The notes below the pieces were generated by a model that was given only the letters and a program-made list of their open reading frames with translations, had not been told where the DNA came from and did not search any database. The position numbers and the translations under genes were made by a program. Positions 12,601 through 24,817 of a stretch of DNA of 64,000 nucleotides are shown piece after piece; within the stretch, counting starts at the first letter, position 1; each line of letters starts with the position of its first letter. This stretch comes from Poronia punctata (Eukaryota; Ascomycota; Sordariomycetes; Xylariales; Xylariaceae): contig MU401503.1 of assembly GCA_022579005.1 (NCBI GenBank), positions 82,875-146,874 on the forward strand, written 5' to 3'.

Positions 12601-15267
12601 TCACACAATTGCGCCAACAGCACTACCATTACTTCCTAGTGGAGCTTTATTGTCCTCACCAGCCACTTGTTGGGCTGCCTCCACAAAGCCGGGCCGCCAT
12701 CGCTGTAGGTATTTTGCTGCCATTGGCCGAGCATCCTCATACTCGGTCCATATATCCTGAACCGTATCCAGCGCCATATCTCGGACTGGCGGCCGGAATA
12801 CAACTAGGTAATACAGACTCGTAAGCGCCAGGTTCACAAGACTTGGATCTCGACACAGAGCTGGCACTCTCGAAAGTATCGGGACGGTGAGCTCTGGCAG
12901 CTCGCTCAGAAAACGAGTTAGGACCTTATCTTGGGAATGGAGGTATGGTAGAAATGCATCCACAAGACGAAGTGTCCATTTCTCGTAATTCGCCGGCGCG
13001 GCTCGTGATTGATCGGGGGAGGATGCAAACCGTTGCTGTACCCGTTCTTTGAACCATTCTTCGCTGAGCCATGTCACTGCCACATCGATCCGTTTTCTAA
13101 AGTCCTCGAGGACGTAAGTATATAGCATCTCCCGTATACTATCAGCCATACTAACGGTAGGCAGTGCAATGTCACTACCCTCCACTTTGAGCGAGACATC
13201 GTCAAGCCCGGCCGTTGCTCGAGTAGCGAGACGGATAATCACCGTTATCCACGAGTCGCGATCATACGAGGTAGCGGCAAGTCTGTTCAGGCCCGCTTTC
13301 GGTCTCTTCGTTGCTGGATCTTCAAGAGCTTTCATGGTACTGAACACGCGTGAAACAGCGCCCTGACCAGCTCTTGCCGCTTGTTCTGGATCCAAACTGG
13401 GAGGCGGCGGAAGTTTGAAGGCGGGCAATGACAATGAGCTTAAAACTGGTGCCTGCAATTCTCGAATGTCATCGGCAGGCGAGGAATCGAGCTTGTTCAT
13501 GAGCTGTTCGTTGTCCTCGACAGTGTAATAGTCGGGCTCGTAGTCATCTTCGTCTTCTTCTACGTCCAATGGAGCTGTTTCTGGGTTGGTCGACTTTTCA
13601 TGGGCCTCAAGAAGAGCTGCAACACGCGATTTAACGCCCTGGGTCCGGAATTAGTGAGGGTTCGGCTCATATCGGCCATGTCATTTAATCTCCTTACCTC
13701 TATAGCCCGCTCCAGGATGCCCGCATCGAGTTGGGCGATAGTCCGAACGCTAATTTTCGCAGCAAGCGGCGCCGGGATGGTGTCGCTCACGTTGAATTTC
13801 TTCAAACCCTCATTTGTAGTAAATGTAAAGAGATCTGCCAAAGTGTTCGCCCCGGCTTTCAGCGGAGTAATTTCAACTTGTGGCTGCGTGGAAACTGTTG
13901 CGGTACGCTGGCGCTTTGCTTCTGCCGCGGTGGCCTGTTCGGCCATGGCACGTTTCCGGCCCGTCTCGTCGAAAAGTTCAGCCCGTGAACGTGCGAGCCG
14001 CTCGACATGTTGTTGCATGCGGCCAGCCAACGGGTTATGTGGATCCCTATCCAGACCTTGTCAGTAAACAGCACGAAAAGACTTCCAAGGCGAGGAAGGA
14101 AGCTGACCGTCTATATAGATGTGTAAGCAGCATACGTGTCGTCTTCTCTATAGACTTGACGAGTACTTTGGTTTTCGGTGTTAAAGGAGAACTTGTCGCG
14201 AGCCTCAACGGGTTAAAGTTGAAGAGGGTGGATAGGACGCGGTTGGCCAGCTTCTGTCTTTGGCGCACTAATATAGACAGCGTATTCAAAGTCGCATCAA
14301 CTACTAGAGGATCACTAGGGATTGGGAAGATAATTGTCAGCCACAGGCACCGGCGACCCAGCAATCCAAGTGCGTATATGCACTTACCTGCTTTCGTCCT
14401 CCAAGGCGCTCAACATCCGGTCCAATAACCCCGAGGCCTCCGCCTCAAGCTGATCGCCGTGTAGAACGGGGTGGTTATGTGGTACCATATTGACAGATAT
14501 ATCAAGGGGATCGCCGCGCTGTAACGTTGGTCAGTAGAAGCTTTCGGGTTCTCGGACAGTAAGAGGGCTCGTACTCTGGGTTCGGGGTTCACGCTCGAGG
14601 TATGTGCCAATATCACCCTTTGCATGAACTTTATACAGCAAATCCGAATCGCCATCGGCGCGGAATCCCAGATGTCCCTTATCCTTGTCTTGATGGCAGT
14701 CATTTTCTCCCATGTGGCAGTATCGTACGAGTTGTTTATTCTAACAGCATTCAACGTCAGCGACGAACACCCTCGAGCGGAGCGGTGGTGTATAACGGAA
14801 AGGCGACGATAACAGTTGGGACGGAGAGCTGCTGCACACGCGGAAAAGCACTCAGGTCAAGCGTGGTGGCAGCGAGATCTACAGGTATGGCTACGATACT
14901 GAAGTAACAAAGGGACCACCTACATCCACCGCATAGCAAGAGGATATATGCTAGCTGAAGCTTGTATGACTCCCCGCAAGACCAGAATATCCTGGGCCGG
15001 ATCCTCTACCAGCGCTTTCAGAGTGTCGAGTACGACCAGAGACAAAGTCTCTTTATTGCTGAGCGGGACCGCAGGGGTAGCGAAAGCCTCAGCTAGAAAC
15101 TCGGCGCCCCATCTTCGAAATTCGACCTGGGAAGAGGGACCGATTATGGGGAGGGTGGCCTGAATGACCTGCGGGTAGTACGACACATCCTTCAGGACTA
15201 ATTTCCTAGCCCCGTCTAATTGTCGTATCTGGTCGGCAACGGACAGCTGAGGAGTAGAAGCTGCCAT
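12601..15267 (-). CDS. pta1: Symplekin/Pta1, scaffold of mRNA 3'-end processing
   Basis: Six exons: 15267-14924, 14740-14575, 14518-14388, 14314-14108, 14046-13698 and 13638-12601, giving 744 aa. All joins keep the frame and recover the family sequence, such as AMRWIINNSYDTATWEKM across intron 1 and HNPLAGRMQQHVERL after intron 4. The N-terminal two fifths is the helical HEAT-like symplekin/Pta1 domain. An acidic linker with a DEDDYEPDY-type motif follows, and then the fungal C-terminal region. Pta1 is part of cleavage and polyadenylation factor (CPF), bridging the endonuclease/polymerase modules and the Ssu72 phosphatase in the nucleus. A second possible start lies 10 codons upstream (15297); I prefer the ATG at 15267 because family members begin near this point. 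Donor GTCAGC of intron 4 is the weakest splice call. Confidence 0.9.
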
Positions 15268-16414
15268 GTTGGCGACGGGCGTAGATAACAAGCCCAAGAC
15301 TACCCTAGAAAACCAGCCAGAGGTTCCGACAGCAACTACGGATTATAAAAGAAAGAGTATACTCAGGAAACCTCTACTCAGAATCCAGGCTAGGTATACT
15401 ATTAGATGGAAGGTCGAGTGGTTGGGTTATTCAGGATGTAGTGCGGATGGGATATTGGGGCCAGGCATCAACCCAGGTCGATTCGGGAATGTCGCCGTCG
15501 ATTTTTCGTCTCGAACCAATTCGTGCCGACTGGCCGACTGCCTGCGTGCCAGGCAAAGTGGCAATCCGATCAAAACCTTGGAAGTTACCAGGAGATGCAG
15601 CAGCAGGAGGCAGAAAAGGTCGCATCAAGGCCGAATTGTTCTGCCAGTGTGTGGTGATGTCAGTTGGAAAGGATCGATTCCTCAGCCTACCACTGCATCG
15701 TGAGCTGAGAACTGTGCTATCCGCGCGTCGACAAAGTGTACGTGTAGATTGGGGGACTTACCCCAATAGGCGCAATAGCTGCTTAGGTCAATCAATTGCG
15801 ACAAAAGAAGTATTCACGGTGTGCTGGTGGGATGGAAGTGACAAAGGTCGCGATTTAACATGGTAGAAGAGAGTACCCGAGTCTTGTCGTAATATCGCAA
15901 ATAGGTATCTGTCAAAAGAATGTCTGGTTACACTCCTGTCAACTGCAGCGCTCGAGCTCTTGACGCGAAGAGATAATCAAAGCTCTGGACAGGACAAGAG
16001 TGGGCTTGTGCATTTAGTATGTGTACTGTAGACATGAAAGAGTACTATTTAGTACTGGCCAGTTTTGGCTACTTATAAGAGGGGCAAATATAGTGTGTCT
16101 ATCACAGAGCAAGTTTGTACTCTATGTAGCATTTATATAATACTACTTTTGTATACTCGATCTCGGGGAGCAAGCCCATTCTAGTACTTATGTAACTAAG
16201 TGCATATGATACAAACACATGCATTGGGTGTGTACCTCACATAGAGTATTCAGTCTAACGTCGGGGTTTACCTAATACAGATCAAAACTTCGATTTACTG
16301 AGTAGAACCAGATGCTTCATAGCGCATACGAGTAGAACCAGCACTCCTTGCGCCCTCGCCTATTACACCGATCACATTTTCGAGCTTCCTCGCCTCGACA
16401 CATCCAAATCCACA
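15268..16414. other. Divergent promoter region between pta1 (-) and coa3 (+)
   Basis: 1.15 kb with no supported gene. Both flanking genes start outward, so it should hold both promoters. Open frames inside (for example 15441-15866, plus) have no recognisable content. Confidence 0.6.
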
Positions 16415-16779
16415 ATGCCGGGGTAAGCCTTCACCCCAAAGTCGAAGGATTGATACCTAAAATCTGACTATCCGAGATGTTAGATACGCGAATTCCTCCT
16501 ACTACGACCGCCAGTCTAGACAGTCGCCCGCTCTTATTCGAGCCCGGAAGCCTTACCTTGTCAAGAATGCCGTCGTCGGCACTGCCATCGCTGCCGTTGC
16601 CGTCGGCGTTTGTAAGCCGCCCACCAGTCGATGACGTTTTGCGCAAATAACCCTTCCGCCAACGCAGTGCTAACGATAGGATGCGTTCCGGCTCAGACAT
16701 ATACACAATACGAGCTATTGGCCAGGATGAGTTCGAAGACGTCAAGGTCCCCGAGAAACCAGTCCAGTCCCAAAGGTGA
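16415..16779 (+). CDS. coa3: Cytochrome c oxidase assembly factor 3 (Coa3-like)
   Basis: Three small exons, 16415-16422, 16484-16611 and 16697-16779, give 72 aa. No single open frame shows this gene; it appears only after removing introns of 61 and 85 nt (donors GTAAGC and GTAAGC, acceptors GTTAG and CTCAG). The protein has the Coa3 layout: a short matrix-side segment with SPALIRARKPYLVKN, one membrane span (VVGTAIAAVAVGVYIYT), then an intermembrane-space tail with IRAIGQDEFEDVKVPEKP. Coa3 sits in the mitochondrial inner membrane. There it binds newly made Cox1 with Cox14 and couples Cox1 translation to complex IV assembly. The first exon is only eight nucleotides (ATG CCG GG). It is divergent from pta1 and convergent with dep1. 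Confidence 0.88.
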
Positions 16780-17341
16780 AGTCATAATGGAAGATAGAGA
16801 TCGAGTGGTCGGGATAGTCGAGGCATCGAGGGCCATATTCTTTTATTAAAAAGGCCCCATCGCGTGCTAGGAACTATAAGGGGCTTTTCATAGGGAGAGG
16901 ATCACGATCTACAGGAGAAAGGCAGCAAGGTGATATCATTACTCGGTAGAGCTTTCTTAACATTGCCAGGTCATCCCCAGGGACGCCCCTGGATAGTGTA
17001 AAACAAATATGTACAGTTAGGGCGACTAACAATCGCATTTGTACCTTATGCCCGTCAGCAAAACGGACCGGCCAGCCTTGTACATGATTAGGTAGACAAG
17101 ATACCAACGCCCCAGCTCCGACCCATACACCCCGTACACCCCGGACACCCAGACAGGAATTCCCCATGGCAAATGTCTTACAACGCCGATAATCCTTTCC
17201 CCACATCGCAGCCCACTGCGCCTGATACAAAATAGTAATGCAGGTGGTATCAACATGAGATGGTGGTCTTTGCGCTGTCTATTCAAATGCAAAATGCCTC
17301 GCGTGTATAACATCATTCATTGTCTCTCGTTCGGCCTCCGC
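16780..17341. other. Convergent intergenic region, coa3 / dep1
   Basis: 3' flanks of coa3 (+) and dep1 (-). No gene or clear signal seen. Confidence 0.6.
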
Positions 17342-19465
17342 CTAGGAGGTCGCGACCGTGGCACCCACGTGATTGAGAGAATGATTGTTCTCGCCTGCAC
17401 TAGGAGGCACCGCTCTTGCCCCCAGTGTTCTCGTTTGTTCCAGCAAGCTCGCGGCGCGTGTAACTTCGGGTGACGTCGTCGCTTGTCTGGCGGCGTGTTT
17501 CGATGTCTTGGCATGACCGTTAAAAGGCTGGGAATCTGATGATATGGCAAATGGATTCGGTTGGTGTGGAGGTCGCCGTGGCGGGGCTGATGAGCCCGAC
17601 AAGGCATTAAGATGTTGAGAATCATGATGGTGTGCATGTTGCCGCTGTAGGAGATGTGCATTTGACGGATGGTGAGGATTGGCCCAAGGTGTCTGCTCTA
17701 GGAATTCTGCCCCAGCCGGCCCAAGAGCCTCTCCAAGCGGGATGCCTCCATAGTCGGCATACATTGGTCTATGTAGATGATGCCGCGGGGCATGGTGCCG
17801 ATTCCTCTGATTACAATAGTCAATAGGCCGGTCCATATGTCAATGCTCCTGATCTCACTTACGTTAATTGCGTCCAAGTCGTCTTCCAGCTCCTGCAGGC
17901 TAGCACCCTGCATATCAGGTGCAGCAGGCATTCCCTCGTATTTAGCAACCCCTGAGAGGATCGAGACTTCTCTATTGTAGGAAAGGGCATGCCGTATGCG
18001 CTGCGTCGGACTCTTTGGGAAACGGATGCCAAACTCGGGGACGTTGTTGGCGTGTTTCCGCCGTTCGTGCTGTATGTCATACCAATGCTGTCCGAGCTCC
18101 GCTAGTATCCTTTCCCGCGACTCTCTTACCGCCTGGAAGAATTGAGAATGTATCTGGGCCCGGCGCGCGACTGCCCACCTTTCCGAGGCTTCTTTTTTGA
18201 GCTCAAGTTCTCTATCCGCTACACGAATTCTCTCGTCCCGCCGAGCGTTGATGCAGTTCATCATGGCAAGGTAATCCGGATGGGTTGGGTTGTCGGATCG
18301 TAGCATTGCCTCTTCTTTATTCAGTTGTTCAAGTCGCTCTTCGTATAGCCTGGTAGTCTGTTAGCAAGCGCGAATGAACGAGGCTTGAGGGATGGAAGGA
18401 TGCGGACTTGTCCCTGAAAACAGCGAAGCGTTTTTCAATCGCACCGAGTTGTTCGAAAGCGGCCTTTTTCCTTTCAACTGCCGCGGATGGGTCAGTGTCT
18501 CTCTCCAGTGAAGTTGCAATAGACCTAGCCATACGTTCTTCTTCGTTCTTTTGCGCCGCTTCCGCCTCCTCGTCCACATCAACATCCATCTGGTCATCCT
18601 CGCCAGTGTGGGTTTCTTCATCGTCGGGGGCGGTCCCATTCAACGATTCAACCGTTGGCTCGGCTACATCGGCGGTTTCTTCTACGTCTTTGAGCTTTCG
18701 TGAGCTGCTTCGGGTCTGTTTTTTGGCGCCGGTCGTGTGGTCGGGCTGGGGTGGTCGGATTGGTTCTGCCTCGACACCTTGGGTCAGGCCGATGCCCTCG
18801 TCGGCAGAGTGTTCTCCGCTAATGATGTTCAACGAAGCTTCGTCCCCATCAACAATGGTCGCATCGCCGTCTGCGGCGGCCTGATCTGCTGTGGGTGCAG
18901 AACCAGCCCGTTTGCGTGAAGGTGGTCCAACCTCGGCAACTTCAGTTGGCAGAGATAAACGCTTTCGCTTTCGCTCTCGATTTTCGGCCTCTTGTATCGC
19001 GGCTACTTGCGCTAATATGTCCAACGTAGGTGGTTGTGTCTTTTCTAACTCGTCCGTCGGGTGTGCGGGAGGGCTTGAGGCTAGGGAAATATCGTCGTAG
19101 GACAATGGGGTATCTCCGGCGTCGTCATTTGAGCGGGCGGCCTGTCGTAGCTTACTTGGGCTTCTTCCATAGACGACGGATTCCGCTGACGGGCCGAGGG
19201 GTACATCTTTATGGCGTGTGGTTTGCCGAGGGGTGTCGTAGAGGCGTTCTGTCTCCGCTTCCGTGTCGTTTCCGTCGGACTGATTGTCGGGTAGGCTGAG
19301 GTCGTCATTCTCATTGTTGGTATGTTCCTCGTCATGTGATTCATGTGTATCCTCATCTTTGTCTTCTACATCACTCAGAGGACTCGAACCATCGTCGTCT
19401 GAGAGTGGTTCGATTTGCGGGGGGGGGATTGAGAGCGGCGGCGGCGCCGTGTCGCCGCTTGCCAT
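17342..19465 (-). CDS. dep1: Dep1/Sds3-family subunit of the Rpd3L histone deacetylase complex
   Basis: Three exons, 19465-18408, 18349-17863 and 17806-17342, give 669 aa. The N-terminal half is acidic and low complexity, with basic nuclear-localisation-like patches (ENRERKRKR, SRKRAG). The Sds3-like domain spans the first intron: IEKRFAVFRDK continues into LYEERLEQLNKEEAML, then SDNPTHPDYLAMMNCINARR and a charged coiled coil. The C-terminus is rich in His, Pro and Ala. Dep1/Sds3 proteins hold the Rpd3-Sin3 large complex together and so affect histone H3/H4 deacetylation and transcriptional repression. The first intron uses a poor donor (GTCCGC), but the acceptor at 18350 restores the family sequence exactly. 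An in-frame ATG seven codons upstream (19486) is an alternative start. Confidence 0.88.
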
Positions 19466-21773
19466 GGTGCGAAAGCAAGATTTCAATCCCAGCTGTATAT
19501 TCGGATGAGATTTCTATGGGGGGTATCCGGGATTCCCAAGCACTACGATTGTAAGTTTTGGCGGAATCGGAGTGTTGAATGTCGTGGGTGATGCTCGAGT
19601 TTTTAGAGGTTGGAAGAGAAAGTGCTTCTGCAGACCAGAGGGATACTGAAAGTGCTGGCGGATTTTGGCATGTAAATATTGTCTATTTCATGCGATTGTA
19701 ACCTATGATCATCATAGATCCCATGTACGAGAGGTCGCTGTGCCGTGGGTGCGGAACATGGAGCATGAAGGTGACAAAACATATGAAGGAGAGACCGATC
19801 GATCACATTGCGCTGCTTGAAGGAAGACCTAACCCCAAACTGGCGGCGTTGGCTGCGCGCCCCAATGACCCCAAGTCGCCTGTTGCGTTACGGCATTTGG
19901 CGGCAGAGAACAGCAGCACAGGAAGTTATCGATAAGGACCAAATATGGCTAAAAGGGTTTGAAAAACACCGATACGGTCGTGGTGACAACATGATATGAT
20001 GACTAAGCCAGATAAATACGCCTATCGTACTTGTAGAGTACATGTAGGTAGGATACATTCAGATACGTATTGATACTTTTGCTCCACGCGTTGCCAATTT
20101 CCGTTGCACACGATGGTTTGTGGTTACCTACGAGTACACGTATCGGTTTACGCGCTTAACAGAACTCCAACACGGTCGTTTCTTTATCATTAGACAGGTG
20201 AGTCTGGTGGCTACCTATGTACCTACCGATGACATGTATCCACCGTCGTTAAAAAGTTACTCGCATATGCAGACAGAAACGTCAGCACCACGGACGATCA
20301 AGTTCAATGGCTGATGAAAAGCATTGTGCACAGCACCCTACATGTAATTACTTTATGTGTAGACGTGCTCGTACCTGAGCTACCAGAGGGCCAGGTATAT
20401 GTCTTATTGTTTCTTTTTATACAGGCCGGTCTTAGACAAGGTAGGTAGGTAGCGAACATAATTTAGAGGCGTAGGAGGAGGACTACCTACCGCATATTAC
20501 GAGTATCTAGGTATGAGTACACCGTCACATACCTTGCATACCTAATTTATGCAGGCCAAAATTATAGGAACGCCAGTCGCCTACGTTACGAACAGAACCG
20601 GGTCTTTTTAGAGCTGTACTTATTGATATGGTTTTCGAAATCCCCACGGGAATGGTAACGTCCAACCGGCCACAACTTAGCAATACATATACTCGGTTAT
20701 TGGGCTGATACCTACACCGTAGGATCTGATGAGAAGAGTAGGGAAGTTGTGATCCATAAACCTTGTGTGTTGGATCACAACAGAGATCTCGGGACGCTGC
20801 TTGAAGCGTTTCTGCTTCGACCATTGCATCCTGCCAACTTACGTTGTGATCAATTCCCGCGGATATCCTTGGCCTACCTCCCAAGGTCCTAGACATCAAC
20901 TCACCATAACCGGAAGACCAAGGAGCTCGGGCGGAGCAGCTGACCAGCTAACGTACAACTACCACAACTTAGTATTCCTGTCATTGTTGCTTTATATCGG
21001 CAGTGTGTAACACCGCGGACCGGCCAATGCTACTAAGTCCCCACCGAAGGCCCTCAGGCTCCAAGTCGCTGCCGATCCCATCACCGTCTTGAACCTCATT
21101 TGCTGTACACGGTCTCAAGGACGTGTTTAGCCAAGGGAATCTGCGTGCCCGACCACGGCATCATTGACATGCGGGCGACATATGGAACGTGGGGAATTAA
21201 AGCCATCCACATATGTGTAGTCATTTAGAGTATAGGAACATCTGCGTGGCAGAGTCGAACAATCTCGCCAGCTAAAGCGACGAAGCTCAAGTATCAACCT
21301 AGGCATAATTCAACGTGATCACTCTGTAGGTACGAGCGTTCAAGTTTTGAACACGATAAAAGGCCCAATCGAAAAACAAAAGAAAATACGTCTCTAATAG
21401 GTACCTAATGCCTTTCAAATAGCATATTTTATCATTGGCACCTGACAGGAAGCAACGATGACCGCGATCGAAACCTCGTAACAAAACCTCCGAGTTCAGT
21501 ACTGTATACTGTCATAATCCCGCCCTGTTAATGTGGTAAGTGCATATGCATAGCACTTACCTACCTAACCAGGTGAACGGGGTTGCAAGCTGCAGCCCGA
21601 TAAGGTATGGAGACCACGGAAGGTACGGATAACAATGTACCCCTGTGATGTTCCTGGAACTTTTTTTGCGTGCATCAGGTTGTTGCTAGACCAGGTACAG
21701 CAAGCCAACGTACAAGCCGACTTGACCGTTTGCTTCTTAGTATCCTACGACAACCTTCCATATCACAGATAAG
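19466..21773. other. Divergent intergenic region, dep1 (-) / nop12 (+)
   Basis: 2.3 kb with no supported gene. A TTATCGATAA palindrome lies at 19926-19935. Copies of the TACGAGTA motif are at about 20128 and 20498, and GTAGGTAG runs at about 20440. It should contain both promoters. Confidence 0.55.
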
Positions 21774-23642
21774 ATGGGCAAAACGTAAGTTTCCACGATG
21801 CAGTAAACGAAAGTTTGCCTGTCAATTGACAATTCTACGTAGAAAAACGAAGCTATCAGCTTCAAGCAAAGTGATAGACCCCACTCTAGATGCTCTTTTC
21901 GCAAGCAGTGTACGGTTCACCCTTTTTCCTGCCCCGCGAGTTGCCTGGCTGACATTGTGTAGTCTGGTCCAGTCGTACCGCCGTCGACAAATCGTTATGT
22001 GGAACTAGTTCCAAAGATAGAACATGAAACGGTAACATCAAGCAAAAAGTCGGCTCCCAAGGCCAGCGAACCAGGCTCGGAAGAAGATGATGAGATTCTG
22101 AGCGAGCTAGAAGAGGATGTCTCCCTCAGCGATCTAGACGGAGATGAGGAGGAAGACGAAGACGAAGAGGAGGAGGAGGAAGAAGAAGCAACAGAAGTGA
22201 AAAAGACAAAAGCAGACAAGAGCGAGGAGGAATCGACTGAAGAACCATCCAAAACTCAGCGCAAAGAGCGCAAGAGAAAGAGGAAAGACGAGCATGACGA
22301 CCTCGAAGCGAAATACATGCGCAAGATTCTCGAGGAGGAAGATAGAGAGGACAGGAAAGAGAAGCGCCGCAAGGGCGAAGCCGGCGAGAAGATCGAAACT
22401 TCTGCTCCCGTCCCCGGGCCCGATGTTGCAGAAGAAGGCTCAGACGCCGAAGGCGACGAGGCGCCCCTTGTCCACGAATCCCTCAAGAGGCCGACCGAAC
22501 ACGTCGATATCGAACTTGAGAAAGCAAACCGTACCCTCTTCTTAGGAAATGTGTCCATTGAAACCATTACCTCCTCGAAGGCGAAGAAGCAACTCATAGC
22601 GCATCTCGAGTCACCATTGTCCGAACTCGATGCCTCTACCGGCCCCCACAAGATCGAGTCTCTGCGATTCCGATCGACTCCTTTCTCTACTGCCGGCAAA
22701 CCCAAACGTGCGGCTTACATCACAAAATCTGTCATGTCAGCTACTGCAAGATCTACGAATGCCTATGCGGTCTATACAACCCCACTGGCCTCGCGGGCCG
22801 CCCTCAAGGCCCTCAATGGGACAGTGATTTTAGAGCGGCATTTGCGGGTTGACAGTGTAGCCCATCCCGCCCCGGTGGCTCATCGGAGATGTGTATTTGT
22901 CGGCAACTTGGGTTTCGTGGACGACGAGACCGTGGAACACACTACCGCAGAGGGCGAAACCACCACGAAGAAGCGCTACAAGACCCCGAGTGACATAGAG
23001 GAAGGGCTATGGAGAGTTTTTGGAGAGCATGCAGGAAAGGTGGAGAGCGTCCGTGTCCCACGAGACGAGATAACGCGTGTCGGCAAAGGTTTCGCATACG
23101 TGCAGTTCTACGATGAGAACGACGTCGAGTCGGCCCTGCTCTTGAATGAGAAGAAGTTCCCTCCCATGCTTCCTAGAGCGCTACGCGTATCCAGAGCCAA
23201 AGACCCCCGCAAGACCTCGTTGGCTATGGAGCGGAAGGCGAAGGAACGGGGCGATGCTATAAAGACCACGGAGAAAAAGGCCAAGAACACCAAGTACACG
23301 CCGAAAATCACACCTGAGCAGCTCTCTCAGGCAGGTCGCGCTGCGAGATTGCTGGGCCGCTCCGCCGCGATCAAAAAGCAAAATGAACTTGTCAAAGGTC
23401 AGGGACGGAAACCCCGAGAACCTCGTGAAAGGAGTGGCGACAAGCCCCAGGAAGCCGCCGGCGATGGCATCAAGCCTCCGGAGCAGTTCATCTTCGAAGG
23501 TCGCAGAGCCAGTATCAGGGACGGAAGACCCAAGGATCTAAAGTTTGGCAAGAAATCAGGAAAGAAGGGGGCGGGCAAAGCGAAGGCCAAGGGTCGTGGC
23601 GCTCGCAGGGCTGCTACGTGGAGGAAAGAGAAGGCTGCTTAA
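21774..23642 (+). CDS. nop12: Nucleolar RNA-binding protein Nop12
   Basis: Two exons, 21774-21784 (ATG GGC AAA AC) and 22043-23642, give 536 aa. The open frame of exon 2 runs back to a GTG but has no ATG. The only nearby start that fits a GTAAGT donor is the 11-nt exon at 21774, giving MGKTKKSAPK, a start typical of the family. Next come an acidic stretch, a basic KRKRK patch, and two RRM domains: RRM1 at about residues 165-285 (TLFLGNVS, with a long internal insertion) and RRM2 at about 285-390 (CVFVGNLGF and GKGFAYVQF). The C-terminal tail is Lys/Arg-rich. Nop12 acts in the nucleolus in pre-25S rRNA processing and folding of 5.8S. The 258-nt intron is long for this region, so its exact acceptor is the least certain point. 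Confidence 0.9.
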
Positions 23643-24058
23643 TAGGGAGGCCATAGATCAGCTTTAAATCTAGCTCTACCCAGGCTTCGCCGAACAAATA
23701 CCAAAATCATGCAAACTGTTTATATATAGTTCCAGTTTATGGACTCGACTCGTGCGAGGTCAATTCTCATGCTTGAGGGAGTTCGAATCCCTCTACCCTG
23801 GGTAGTCCTTACTTGCCAAGGTTGGTTAGACTAGGTATCTAGGGTGCGTGACCATGTGCACGCATTTGCATTTCTAACTGCAGGCATGCTAAACCATCAA
23901 TATCCCCCCCTATTCTCCTGTTGACCATACAAAAAAACAAACAAAAAAACAAACAAACCACCAATTTTCACCCCATCTTCCCTATTAAGCCAATATTAGG
24001 CACCCCCAACAAAAGAACGTCTTAACCAAGATCTGTCTCCTTCTCTACGCCCCCGTCC

Positions 24059-24081
24059 CACACACACACACACACACACAT
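24059..24081 (+). repeat. (CA)n dinucleotide microsatellite
   Basis: About eleven CA units in the convergent 3' flank between nop12 and ssr4. Confidence 0.9.
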
Positions 24082-24239
24082 TGAAATTCCATCTCCCCAG
24101 AGACCATACCAAAGACAAGACTGTTAATCATCATTAAGCATGCTTCAAGGTATCTAACTAATCCGCTCCATAACATTGAAAGTGTAAACTGATGTTATGT
24201 TTATCCCCGAATCGATTCAGACAATATCCCAATACAGAG

Positions 24240-24269
24240 AGGTCCGAGTCCGAGTCCGAGTCCGAGTCC
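24240..24269 (+). repeat. GAGTCC hexamer tandem repeat
   Basis: More than four perfect GTCCGA/GAGTCC units in tandem. It lies in non-coding DNA. A GTAGGTAG run follows about 90 bases later (about 24357-24378). Confidence 0.9.
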
Positions 24270-24817
24270 TGTTTAAGGAAAAAACCATGAAAAATATCGT
24301 CGTGTTATCTATATAGCGGTTTGTCATGGTTCCATTCAACTGTAGTAGACTAGATAAGGTAGGTAGGTAGGTAAGGTAGGACGCAGACAAGAGACACACT
24401 CGAAAATAAATTTGCCTTTGTAATACAAATGTAGTTAGTCAGTGCCCCGGGAAACTTTCTTAGCAAAAAAGAAGACGACCCCCCATTCGCTAGAGTATCT
24501 TTCTAAACTGTGACGGCCTTTTTTTTCTTTGGCTACATCGCGTAGAGTCTAGACGGATGCAAGAAAGAAAGAAAAAAGCCCATGGGAACCTCATTTAGGC
24601 TCCACACACCGAACGACTAAGTTGGGGGCCTTCGCCGAAACGCCGAAAAAAACCCAACATATCCTAACCACCTAGATGAATAATAAAACTCTGGTGATAA
24701 GGACCAACCAATAATCCCGTACAGCCTTGCGGTTTTCTACTTGACCCGTGTAAGCAGACATGTTTTAATTTTAACCCCCCCTCCCCCAAGAAGCGACTGT
24801 AACGCGCTTGCCATCCA

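Larger units (their letters stand above)
23643..24817. other. Convergent intergenic region, nop12 / ssr4, with simple repeats
   Basis: Contains an isolated tRNA B-box-like sequence (about 23787-23800), an A-rich AAAC tract (23930-23960), a (CA)n run, a GAGTCC hexamer repeat and a GTAG tetramer run. No gene seen. Confidence 0.6.

Noticed and set aside
15441..15866. 141-codon plus-strand ORF between pta1 and coa3
   Set aside because: Lies in the divergent promoter region and has no recognisable content or conserved-looking start.
21233..21290. Minus-strand GTTCGACTC resembling a tRNA T-arm
   Set aside because: No A box or pairing acceptor stem around it.
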